In this document: one piece after another, positions 43,133 through 54,013 of the stretch
How the letters are laid out: each line of letters starts with the position of its first letter
How positions within the stretch are numbered: position 1 is the stretch's first letter
Assembly (NCBI GenBank): GCA_033063855.1
Contig: CP093830.1
Span: 3,720,854-3,784,853, forward strand
DNA: 64,000 nucleotides
Direction: 5' to 3'
Source of the DNA: Smittia aterrima
Lineage: Eukaryota; Arthropoda; Insecta; Diptera; Chironomidae
Program-made: the position numbers and the translations under genes
Notes under the pieces: generated by a model
The model's database searches: none
What the model saw: the letters and a program-made list of their open reading frames with translations, nothing else
What the model was told of the DNA's origin: nothing

Positions 43133-46100
43133 ATGGCGTATGGTGGACATTCCTTCGGAAAGAAAACATTTCACAAGCCAACCTACTGCCACCACTGTTC
43201 CGATTTACTGTGGGGCCTAATCGGACAAGGATACATTTGCGAAGGTTCGTTTTGTGTTCATTTTGTGCTTGAAATATTTTCACAGCCGCGTCCACAAACG
43301 AGAAGCATTCAATTCCAATTTTTTTTGACTCCATCTTTTTTGACATGAAACTTAAAAGTGGAAAAATCTTTTCGCAGCTTCCATTGCACATTAATTTCCA
43401 TTGACTTTAATCCACCCTGAAATACCTTCAAATGAAATCGCTTGAAACCGAATTGCAATGCTTTTCAAATGATTGAGAGTTGAATATGAGTGAAGGGAAA
43501 GTTGAGGGAAAGCTTTTGAAGAGGTCGAAAGTGGCGAAAACTCAAATTCAAGTTGCAATGGAAGTTTTGAAGGTTTGCAAACAAAAATAACGTTTTCGAA
43601 GTCTTTCCTTGAACTTTGATGATTTAAGAGCATGAACCTTAATGTAAATCAATGAACTGATCAAAGTTCTTTAAGAAAGTTCAGGAAATTTCAGTAATTT
43701 CAAGACAAAAAGTTAAATCGTGAAGGAAAATCTCATTTTCCAGACTCGCACACAACGTAATCGCGCGCTACTACCACAAACAACGATAGGGTTGATTTTC
43801 CCTGTGAAGCTTCAAGTCCTTCCACTTCACGATGATCGACAACATTTTTCTCTTCTCCTGTATCAATTATTATTTAATTGTTGCTTTTTCCAAGCGCTTC
43901 GCTTCAAGCGCTCGAAGAACCGTTCAATGATTTCAACATGAATCCAATAAATTATTTTTAAAAATAAGTTTTCCCTCAAGAAACATATCATCGAACAAGA
44001 TTTATTTTTAGTTTCGTCTCTCCTGAGATCAATAGCAGTTTAGTTTACAAGACAACTTGATTCTCCTTGTCTTCTTCATTCCTCCCTCGACACATTGCAT
44101 CAAACTGTCTTCTCGTACTTACACTTCACTTGAGGAGCGCTAAACATGTTGTTGATTCTTCACTAATTGTTCGCTTCGTGACGCACACAAAGCCCTTCAA
44201 AATAGAGTGAAAGAAAAATCATCCCGAAACATTTTTTCCACATGCAAATTTTCGTTTTTCTTGACCTCGATATCGTTTTGAGAAGAGTAGAGAAGAGAAG
44301 AAAAAAAAAACTTGAAACCTGAAAACTTTTAATCATCACTGCTAATGATGTAAATAGGGAGACGATTGATGAGCTTGGCGGTGCAATGAAAGACTCTCTT
44401 GTTCGTTAAGGTTGGGATTAGTTTTTCTTCCTGTTGACGTCAGAGGAGTTTAGTTTTGCAAGGCGACTCTTATTTTGAAGGTTTCGGGTTGTGAAACAGA
44501 AACTTTCTCGAAGGTCTTTTATATTTTGACTCAGCGAGACCTCATCGACAATCCAAAAAAGAAAATCCTTTAGAATTAAAATTCTATTTCAATAAATCAC
44601 AAGGTTAAGGATAGAAACGAAGAAAATATTCTTTTACAACGTTCATGCTCGACATCGGCGAGGCGAGTTGTAGTAAAACAGAAAACGAACGAGAAAAAGT
44701 TTCGGTTGTGTATAAAAAGTAATGTTGGCGCCTATTGCGCATGGCACTTCGAGAAATGCATGCTGCTTTTGTTGACGTCATACATTTCAAGGAAAATAAG
44801 AAGAAAAGGGAATGAAAATAGATCAACACATTGGAACGACAACGAGTGGAAGCAACAAAAGTTGTGTGTGCAGTTATTTCCGAAGCAAAACTAACAAAAC
44901 AAATTTTTCTTTTCTCTCTCCCTCCCTCACTTTTCCTCGTTTGACACTGGCAGTTTGCAACTTTATTGTCCATGAGAAATGTGTCAACAATGTCGTCACG
45001 CCATGCTCCGGAATCGCGCCCTGTCTAATCAAGAATCCTGTAGCGCATTGCTGGTCAGAGCCCACGCACCATAAGCGACGGTTCTGCAACGTGTGTCGGA
45101 AGCGATTGGATGAAACGGCTGCCGTTCACTGCTTGAGTAGGTCAACGATGACGTAGGATAACGAAAAGATTTTAATTTTTTTTTCATTCTCCTTTCAAGT
45201 ATGCGAGTATTATGCTCACATCGAGTGCCAAGACTTTGCTATAGCCGATTGCAAGGAGAACGCAACGTATGTGCCGGGATTGGTCTCGGTTAAGCACATT
45301 CATCATTGGCGAGAGGGAAATTTGCCTCAATCTTCCAAATGCGCTTATTGCAAGAAAACCTGTTGGTCGTCGGAATGTTTAACTGGTAAGCGAATTCACT
45401 GACGTCATCCTCAACCTGATTTCAGTTTGTTGACCTTTTGAACTAATTTTCTTTCAGGATATCGCTGCGAATGGTGTGGATTTACTTCGCATGGCGGCTG
45501 TCGTCACTTCGTCTCCCAGGAGTGTCAATTCGGAATGTTTCAGCCTATCTACTTGCCGCCACATGCCGTCTCGATACCGCGAACAGAAGTGCCAATGGAA
45601 GCAATAATTGGTGTCCAAATAAAGAACAAAGGAGCTCCCATGACACGCGAGTATTCATGCCGTAAGTATCGCAATGAAATGTTTGCCTTCTTTAATTAAA
45701 TGTTTCTCTCGGTTGAATCTTTAGCTGAGCTTCGTACGATAAGTCTATGTGATAGTGATCTCTTTATGCAAAATTTCAATGCAAATCGTCGAAAGTTAAG
45801 CGCTTCGTCTCAGTCGCAAGCAAATTCTTATTATAGTGGAACTGAGAGCCAACAAAGTATAAGCGCTCGCTCGATCTACGACAATGTCGAGAATGAGTCG
45901 AGAGATATTGTGAAGTCGGCAAAGTTCCTGGTACCTCCAGTTCGCTTTGGTCCAATCAGAAATTCCGCTGTCAATCGAAGCAAATCGTTTCAAGAGCCTG
46001 GTCATTGTCGAAAGCATCTCTCACCTCATATCCATCTCAGACGAATTCTTCATGAATCAAACAGTGAAGATAGAATCGGCTCAACTTCAAACCGTTCCTC

Positions 46101-49100
46101 ACCCATTGGCTCAGCGATGTCGGAGACAATCATAGAATGCAATCGGCCGGTCGAACTACTTACTCAAGCCGATTGCAGTTGTGATAAGAAAGCTTCCGGT
46201 CCATTTTATGTGAAAATTTTGAGACGGATGCAAAAGCTTTCGCATCAATGGCGTAAATGCAAGAAAGTCTCACGAGGTACAAATACTCTCGACAAAAACT
46301 TTGTTGTGTTGCTAACGTTTCCTTGAGTGCGCTTTACTAATCGTCTTCAGCTAACTTCTTTTACTTCAATATCGATTAACAAATGAAAGAGCTTTCTCTT
46401 CTGAAAGAGATTTTCTAAAAGCTTTCAATCTTTTCTTCATCATAGCTCGGAGCATATCAGACGACTTAAGCAGTGGCGATGCTGCACGCTTTCGTGACGA
46501 CGAATATGGAAAAGCGGAAACGAGTGGAATGGGAGCTGCTGGTTCCAGTGCACGCAATGATTCGGCGCACAAAGGTGACAAAGATAAGGAAAAGAAAGAA
46601 AAAGACAAAGAAGACAGGGATGAAGGTGAGTTAGATAGAAACATCATCATCTCCACCATGTGCTTCACAACTCAATCTTTCCTTTTCTAGAAACTATAAA
46701 AGTGTTTGACGGCAACTGTTCTTTGCGTCGACGAATATTCCGTGCAATCACTGTTGCCCGAACGTGCACTTTGGAGCAATTACTAACAACCGCTTTGCGA
46801 GCTTTTCACATTGCCAGGGAGCCAACTGTGAGTTCTTCAATTTTGTGAATACGAAAAGTTTCTTAATTAAAATTTCTCGTAGCAATTCTATTTGACGGAT
46901 CTTTACGCAACAAATGGTGACGAGATACAAATACAGGATCCAACGCCCGTCTTGAACTTGCATAAGATCGAAGGAAAGCGACCAGCCATATTTTTGAGAT
47001 TTCGGTAAAGCTCAAAGCTCTTTTTATTTCTTAAACTCTCATTGACATTCACTTTTGCATTTACAGTGATAAAGAAATTGACAAGGGATTCGTTCGAGTG
47101 TATCCTGGTAAACTACAAGTTGAGGATTCGTACGTGACCGTTCAAGTAGATAACGACATGACCGTCAAAGATTTAATTCGCGAAGCGCTCAACAACTTCG
47201 GCTTACGAGATCACAATATTGACGACTACCGATGCTCTGAAATTCTCCTCGATCGTGGTGTCACTGAGCGCGTGTTGTCGTGCAATGAACGACCTTGGGA
47301 AATCATGAAACAATTAGCGAAAGATTCAATTAGACAAATGGAGTTAATGCGCTTTTACTTGCAATTAAAACAGGATCCACATGGACCAAATTTAGCACTT
47401 TTCGTTGGAAATCTACCACCAGGTCTTTCACAACGTAATTATGAACAAATTTTAACAGAATTTCTGGGAGTGGAGAATAAGTTTTCGAGCATTGGTCCAA
47501 TTTACTACGAGTACGGTTCTCTCGTCATCACATACGAAAACGCATTGAAAGCTGTAAGTAAAGCTTCGCGAAAGCTTTTTTCTTAAAGCTCAAATTTATT
47601 TTCTTTGTAGGTTCGAGCTCTTTATGCGCTGAGAGAGTCAAAGTATGAAGAGAAGCATTTGTTAGTACTTTTATTGCCAAGTATTGAGCATTGCATGGTA
47701 CCAACTGGTGTGAAGCCTCTGTTGGTCTTCGTGAATGTGAAGTCAGGAGGTTGTCAGGGAATGGAGCTGATTAACAGCTTCCGAAAGCTGCTGAATCCCT
47801 ATCAAGTCTTCGATTTAGACAATGGTGGGCCACTTCCGGGGTAAGCTAAACGAGAAGCTCAAAAAATAAAGATCTCTCATTAAATAATAATTTTTACAGA
47901 CTTTACGTGTTCCGGAAAATAAAAGACTACAAAATATTGGTTTGTGGAGGTGACGGAACGATCGGTTGGGTGTTGCAATGTTTAGACAACGTTGGACAGG
48001 ATTCTGAATGCTCGAGTCCACCTTGTGCAATCGTTCCGCTTGGCACGGGCAACGACTTAGCTCGAGTCTTACGATGGGGCGCTGGTTACACCGGAGGCGA
48101 AGATCCTTTAAATTTACTACGTGATGTCATTGATGCTGAGGAGATTACCCTCGATCGGTGGACCGTCGTCTTTCATCCTGAAGATAGCAAGCCCGAAGAT
48201 GTCGCGCCCAAAGCGCCATCAAATTCCACTGGTAAGAAGAAGAAGGTTCAACAACAGACAGATGAGAACTCGCAATCAAATCAGCACCATCATCACCATG
48301 CCACTACCATTTCTACTCCACAATGCCAAGGTTTTCACTCTAATGTCATTGTCTGTGAATTAAGAGCAAGCTGCTACGTGTTTTTAAACCATTTTGAGTT
48401 TAACCTTTATTTTCATTTCCGTCCGCTCTTAAGTGTCGACTCTTTCGTTCTATTTCTAAATTCGACTTTAACTTCTAAGTTCAACTTTTTGTTTCTGTAT
48501 CCTGCATGATTGTACTGTGGTTCTTACTAAACTTAGTTTCCCTTAACTAACTAAAATTGAAGGAAAAAAAACTTTAAACAAAGTGGCGAATCATCAGCTT
48601 AAATATAAAGAAGTTAAATTTCTGTTAAAGACACTTGACCCGATTTTAAACGCAGATTAGCTGCTTTGAATGATTTGTCTTTAATCCTTGACTTCATTTT
48701 CTAACGAAACTCTTATGTCGTTCCAGTTGTTGGTGGTCAAAGTGAAGATAACTCTCAGATATTCGTAATGAACAACTATTTTGGTATCGGAATCGATGCG
48801 GATCTCTGCTTAGACTTTCACAATGCTCGCGAGGAGAATCCAACCAAGTTCAACTCACGAATTCATAATAAAGGTGTCTACGTAAAAATGGGACTTCGGA
48901 AGATGGTTGGACGGAAACTATGCAAAGATTTGCACAAAGAAATTCGATTGGAAGTTGATGGAAAGCTTGTCGAACTGCCACCTGTTGAAGGAATAATTAT
49001 ATTAAACATTTTGAGGTGAGTTAATGACTTGAAACGATTAAGAAATAAAATTAAAATTAAAAAAATCTTTCAGTTGGGGATCGGGAGCGAATCCTTGGGG

Positions 49101-50193
49101 TCCAGAGATAGAAAGAGCATTCTCACCACCTAATCATCACGATGGAATGTTGGAAGTCGTAGGAGTAACAGGTGTCGTCCATTTGGGACAAATTCAATCA
49201 GGTCTCAGGTCGGCAATGAGAATCGCACAGGTGAGTGTTGAACTTTCATCACATGGAGCAACTCATTGAGCTTTTCACTTTCATTTTTTTTAGGGTGGCC
49301 ACATCAAAATTCATCTTCACTCAGAAACCCCCGTTCAAGTTGATGGCGAGCCTTGGGTACAGAGTCCTGGTGATGTCGTTGTCTTGAAATCGGCTTTGAA
49401 GGTGAGTCAACACAAGAAACTTTTAAATCGATTGGTGTAAAAAAAAATATTTTGATTGGAATTATTGAAAGCTTCTCCGTTTATTGTTTGAAAAAGTTTT
49501 GAGTTGAAAAACTTTTATGATTTGCGAGTCTTTGAGTTTGATTAAATCATTCGTGGCTTTTTATTTCGTCCGCAATAAGAGAAGTGATCCATCATCCAAT
49601 GTTCATATCCGAAGCTTAAACTTTTATTCGCATGGAAACCTCTTTGACTAAAGCTTTCCTTATTTTAAATGCACTTATAGCCTCTTCTGTTTTATTTTTT
49701 TAATTGCACTTTAAATTTAAATGAAATCTTATCCTCGTCATGGGCTGACCTTGAATGAATAAGAAAAAAATCTATTGAAGGATCAATCACAAACATCGAA
49801 GGGTTCGATAATTGTGAAGTGAACCTCGAAAAATGAAAATTTTCCGTTTCTGTATAAACACAAAAATCCTCTCCCTCTTGGTCAGCTCATTGTAGATATG
49901 TCAGATCCGAAATATTGTGTTTTGATTGTTGTTGTTTAATGATAACAGCGTCTGAGGTGTAAAATAAACTTTGAGAAGACAAAATATCTCAGATATTTTA
50001 AAACTTTGATCGTGTTCCTAAACGATTTTTCCCTTTGAATTGAAATTCCATGCAGGCAACGATGTTGAAGAAAATAAAAAGCAAAAGGAGATTGACGGAA
50101 CCTCATATTTCCTCACCGGCCGTGGTTGGAAGTTCTCAAGGCGATCCCGAAAATGGAGATCGCGATAAGGAACACCCTTTAAGTGGCACATAG
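43133..50193 (+). CDS. DGKQ: Diacylglycerol kinase theta
   Basis: Fifteen exons with matching phases: 43133-43244, 44954-45136, 45200-45385, 45458-45661, 45725-46276, 46446-46625, 46691-46827, 46883-47004, 47067-47553, 47611-47840, 47900-48330, 48727-49015, 49074-49230, 49294-49401 and 50056-50193, giving 1171 residues. The kinase phosphorylates diacylglycerol to phosphatidic acid. Three Cys/His-rich C1 domains come first (HSFGKKTFHKPTYCHHC opens the first), then a Ser-rich linker and a charged Lys/Glu/Asp exon. Two Ras-association-like regions follow (TIKVFDGNCSLRRRIF, RVYPGKLQVEDSYVTV). The catalytic domain has VNVKSGGCQG, CGGDGT (GGDGT at 814-818) and PLGTGNDLARVLRWG. The accessory domain contains NYFGIGIDADLCLDFH. 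The three-C1 plus RA layout is specific for theta. A His/Gln-rich insert interrupts the region between catalytic and accessory domains. Confidence 0.94.
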
Positions 50194-51368
50194 AGAACCC
50201 GTCCGTCCGGTCCAAGTCTTCTTTTCTCTTGCTTCTTGTAAGATTCGTCGAAACAAAAAGCTTCACGGAAAGCTCCTAAAAGAAAAGAAGAAAACTTGAA
50301 GTAACTTCAAACTTAAGATTTTTACTAAACACTTTTTAAAATCATTTGACTATGTGCCATAAGATGAAACAAATCAAACTGAAAAAATCATAAAAATGTT
50401 AAATTTCTTCGTCAATGAAACCAGAAAACTAAACTGAAAAAAGTTTGTTCTTGCACCGCTGAATTTAAACCTAAAACAATCCTGAAATCGAGTAAACGAA
50501 ACACATTTTATTTTTTTCACATTCCCCTGCCGTTAGCTTAAACTTGCATTTAACCGAAGAAGTCTCCTCATCGATATATCGAACAGACGATAAATTAGTT
50601 TGCAATGATCACAAAACACAATCATACAGAAATTTCGTTCCCGAAACAATTTACTTTCGTTGGTCAATCCCAAAGAGATTGCATATCGACTTTTAGTTGC
50701 GAGATTTTCCATTTGAGTTCCATGAAGATTTCATTCTATTTTCGTATTTGAAAGCACTTTAAGTCCCTTAGATATTTCGGAAACAAGTGCATTTAACTTC
50801 AGTTCTCTTAGTTTAGTTCCGTGTGAGTTTGACTTTGATATTTTTATGAATTCTCCTCGTTTTTGTTACTCATATTCTTGACTTATAATGAAAAACAACG
50901 CATGATCTCTCTCTCTCTCTCTTCATCAAATTTCTATTCTATCGTTTGCATCTCAAGACTTTTTTCACTAAAGAGCTCTCAAAGTTTAAAATAAAAAATT
51001 TCTCACATTGCTTCAACTTTCGAATCAAATGCAATCAACGATATTTTTCTGCTTCCAAAGTTCTTAAGTATTCTTAGATTTACAGTTTCAGTTGCAAGTT
51101 TGAGAGAAGAATTTATTTTCATTTTTATTTTTTATGCAAAATTTTTCATTCAAAAAAATCAAATCTTTGCAAATGATCAAGAAAATTAACTCAATTTTCC
51201 TTTTTTTCGTCATTTCCTTTTGATACAAATATGGAACCATAAACAATCACCAAAATCCAATCATCTCAAAAATAAAAAATAAACTTTCATTTCAATTTTA
51301 AATAAAAATGTTGATTTGCTTCGAAAAAAATCTTTGAAACAAAAAAAAAATCCGTGACCGGACGGCAG

Positions 51369-51518
51369 GCAACAATGTTGAAAAAATTAAAAGGTAAAAT
51401 GAAGAGACGAAACACAGAACCCACGATGTCGGCTGGAATTAACGTTCCGGGTCATCAAATGACCCTTGTGACACCAGCCGAGCCCGACGAACTCGATCAA
51501 AACAACACAGATTTCTGA
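51369..51518 (+). CDS. DGKQ: Alternative last exon of DGK-theta
   Basis: This exon follows a CAG acceptor in the same phase 0 as the exon at 50056. Both begin ATMLKK followed by I or L and K, so they look like duplicated, mutually exclusive last exons. This version encodes 49 residues with a basic start (KGKMKRRNTEP) and a different, acidic C-terminus ending NNTDF. The resulting protein would have 1175 residues. About 1.2 kb of probable 3' UTR for the first form lies between the two. Confidence 0.75.
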   Translation, partial: ATMLKKLKGKMKRRNTEPTMSAGINVPGHQMTLVTPAEPDELDQNNTDF

Positions 51519-52997
51519 ATTTGGTATAACGAGCGGCTGATCTAAGAGTTATGAACATTTTGAAAGCGAAAAAGGACGAAGAGCCGAGAAGACTTTTTTC
51601 ATGAGTTCGACTTCTCTACGACATTTCTAGAATAGATTTCTAGGTAGATTTCATAAAATCGAAGATTATCTAACAAAAAATCTAATCAATCAGTCGCTCC
51701 ATAATACAAACTGACATTTATTCAATCAAGTTCAGATTCACAAGAAGAAAATCGAATAAAAGTCAAAATGTAAAATATTTTCCTTCCAAAAAAACTTAAA
51801 AATTCTTTTTCTGTTATCGAAGAAAAAAATGTTGATTTTCATGTTTCAAATCATAAAAAAATTCTGTTAATTAAGAAAGAAAAATGTTACAAGATCATTT
51901 AAGTCGGAGTGAGTTTGCCAGTTTGGATTAGAGATCAAAGAAGATTTTCTTGGAAATGAAAGAAATCACTTCCAAGAAAATGCTCCAGATCTCTTTTAAC
52001 TTTCTAACTCGCCGGTCCGATAAATTATTTATTTTCCCAATGAAATGAGACCAATATTCACTAAAATATGAACAAAAAACATTTGTCAAAGAAGAGAGAG
52101 AATTCTCATATTTTTTCCAAGGAAACCGCAATTTTTGCCCGCAACGACATGAGACACTGAAAATATTTTTCGAAATATATTTTATTACTTTTTTATTCAC
52201 CTGGATGATTGTAAAATGTGACAAAAGGTGTTTACGCAGAATTAGACTGTTGACGTAAAGGTGAAAGCTTTTTATTATTGACATCCATCTTCCAAAAGGA
52301 AACTTACTCTTCGAAGAATTTCAAGTCTTCGCCTTCACATCAACAGCCCTCAACAAAACAAAAAAAAAGGAGACGAAAATATCAAACTTTATGAATTTAT
52401 TGTTATTACCTCATACCGAAGAACGAAAGAAAAAGAATGATTTTTACTGATTCCTTTTTAAAGAACACAACAAAATCGATATTTAGCGAATGTCTTTGCC
52501 AAAAGTAAAAAGAAGAAAATGAGGCAAATAAAAAATATGTAAGAACATGACGAACTAGCTTGGGGATTCTGTGAGAATGTTTGGCTTTGGAGCAGTTGGA
52601 ATATTACAGTAAAAAAAATAAGATTGATATGATGTGTCTAAAAGAAGCTCAGACAGCTCAAGGTCATGACATTCTCCAACTTCGAGCCGTCTTTAGTTTT
52701 TCACTCACTTAAGAAAAGAAAAACTTTAAAATTTTCCGATTTTTTACGCATTTGAGAAAGTTTGAAGGAAATTTCTTCGTGACACAAAACGCTTTCGATC
52801 TTTCAATTTGCTACTTGTCAAGCTCCCGTTGAATGGCGAGACGAACTTTCTATTCCACAGAGATTGACATTAAATCATAAGAAAGCGTTTTCGGAACAAA
52901 ATTTCTCTTTAAACAGAAGAAAATATTTCGTTTCTCTTTTTATTTTAAATACGAAGGATGAAGTAAGATTGAAAAAAGAAAAATAATTGTAAGATGA
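51519..52997. other. DGK-theta 3' UTR and AT-rich spacer
   Basis: No supported exon. Poly-A/T-rich sequence with no recognisable repeat. It probably contains the 3' UTR of the long DGK-theta transcript. Confidence 0.4.
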
Positions 52998-53285
52998 AAA
53001 AAAAATGTAAGGCTTGGACTAACGCTCACATTTCGGAGCCGTGAGTGAGATTCCAACCGAGCATTCTCGCCATAGGGAAGGCGAGTAGGGGCTCAGTGTA
53101 ACTTTGTTAACGAGAACTCCGGCTTAGGTCAAGCATTGAGAATCAGCTTCTCAGCTTCTTCACGTTGCAAATCCTTTTGAGAGCCTTGTCTCCGCTCGAG
53201 ACGAAGCTTTCCTCTCACGTCATTTTAAACGACTCAAGTCATTTTTAACGACTTTGATTCAGTTACACATACGCGCCTTTCCTAT
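52998..53285 (-). ncRNA. Structured RNA gene candidate, Pol III type
   Basis: On the minus strand about 285 bases are GC-richer than their surroundings and end in a run of nine T (plus-strand A at 52997-53005), a typical Pol III stop. Local hairpins can be read off: AAGTC/GACTT, GTCTC/GAGAC, TGAGAA/TTCTCA, CTCGCC/GGCGAG and CTCAC/GTGAG. AAGGC near the 5' end can pair with GCCTT at the 3' end to close the molecule. The CTCAC stem with its loop GGCTCCGAAAT, preceded by GGTTGGAA, recalls a 3' hairpin of eukaryotic nuclear RNase P RNA. The other conserved P/MRP elements were not convincingly found. No open reading frame fits. Other possibilities are RNase MRP RNA, a 7SK-like RNA or an unknown RNA. 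Confidence 0.5.
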
Positions 53286-53294
53286 TGCGACAAC

Positions 53295-53345
53295 ACAAAT
53301 ATATTATATTACCTTATTATCTTTAAAGAAATTGAATAATACAGA
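53295..53345 (-). promoter_or_regulatory. snRNA-type promoter elements upstream of the RNA candidate
   Basis: Upstream of the RNA on the minus strand there is an AT-only box (TAATATAATATATT, about 53298-53311). About ten bases before it lies TATTATTCAATTTCTTTAAAG, which loosely resembles the insect snRNA proximal sequence element. The order and spacing are those of Pol III genes of the U6 type. The match is approximate. Confidence 0.35.
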
Positions 53346-54013
53346 AAGGGAGAAGAGAAAATCATATTTATAAATCATATTAAATATATTTGAAGTTTAA
53401 AAAGTATTTAACTAATGTGAAGATGAAAAAGAAAAAAAACTCTCAAAATGATGATAGAATGAGAAATATGATTTCCTTTTACTTTTTCTTAAAAAACCAA
53501 CACGAGAAAGATGTGAAACCACTAGACAAATTGGAAGTTGATTGTCGATGATAATTACACACAGAACATTAGATTAAAATTCAATATAAACCGGAAGGAG
53601 ATTATATGAAAGTTCAGAGACGGAATGATGAGTTAACTAGGGTTCGTCTAGAGAAAATTACTCCAGGACAAATTCAAAACAATGAACCCTAGAAATTAAC
53701 ATTCACACACATTGTCGCAGTATGAAATTCTGACGACTTCGAAGCGACAAACTTTTCATTAAAAAAAAAGAAGAATAAGGAAGAAAAACCTTAGAAATTA
53801 CTAGTAATTCATTGAAAACCAAAAACTATGTAATTGTACATTTTAAGTAGGGATTGAGGAAGATGAACGATATGTAACACACAAACACGCGCAGTGGTGA
53901 AAATCTATTGTATGAAGAAAATAAAAAATGAAGAAAAATTTATTAATGTAAAATTCTAAAAAGGAAGAAAATATAAAAAATTTCTGGATTAAGATGATTT
54001 CTGTTTTATTTGT
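53346..54013. other. TAF1B 3' flank
   Basis: AT-rich spacer containing the TAF1B 3' end. A minus-strand AATAAA (plus TTTATT) lies near 53938-53943. Nothing else supported. Confidence 0.4.

Noticed and set aside
50903..50924. CT dinucleotide run
   Set aside because: Ordinary short microsatellite in untranslated DNA.
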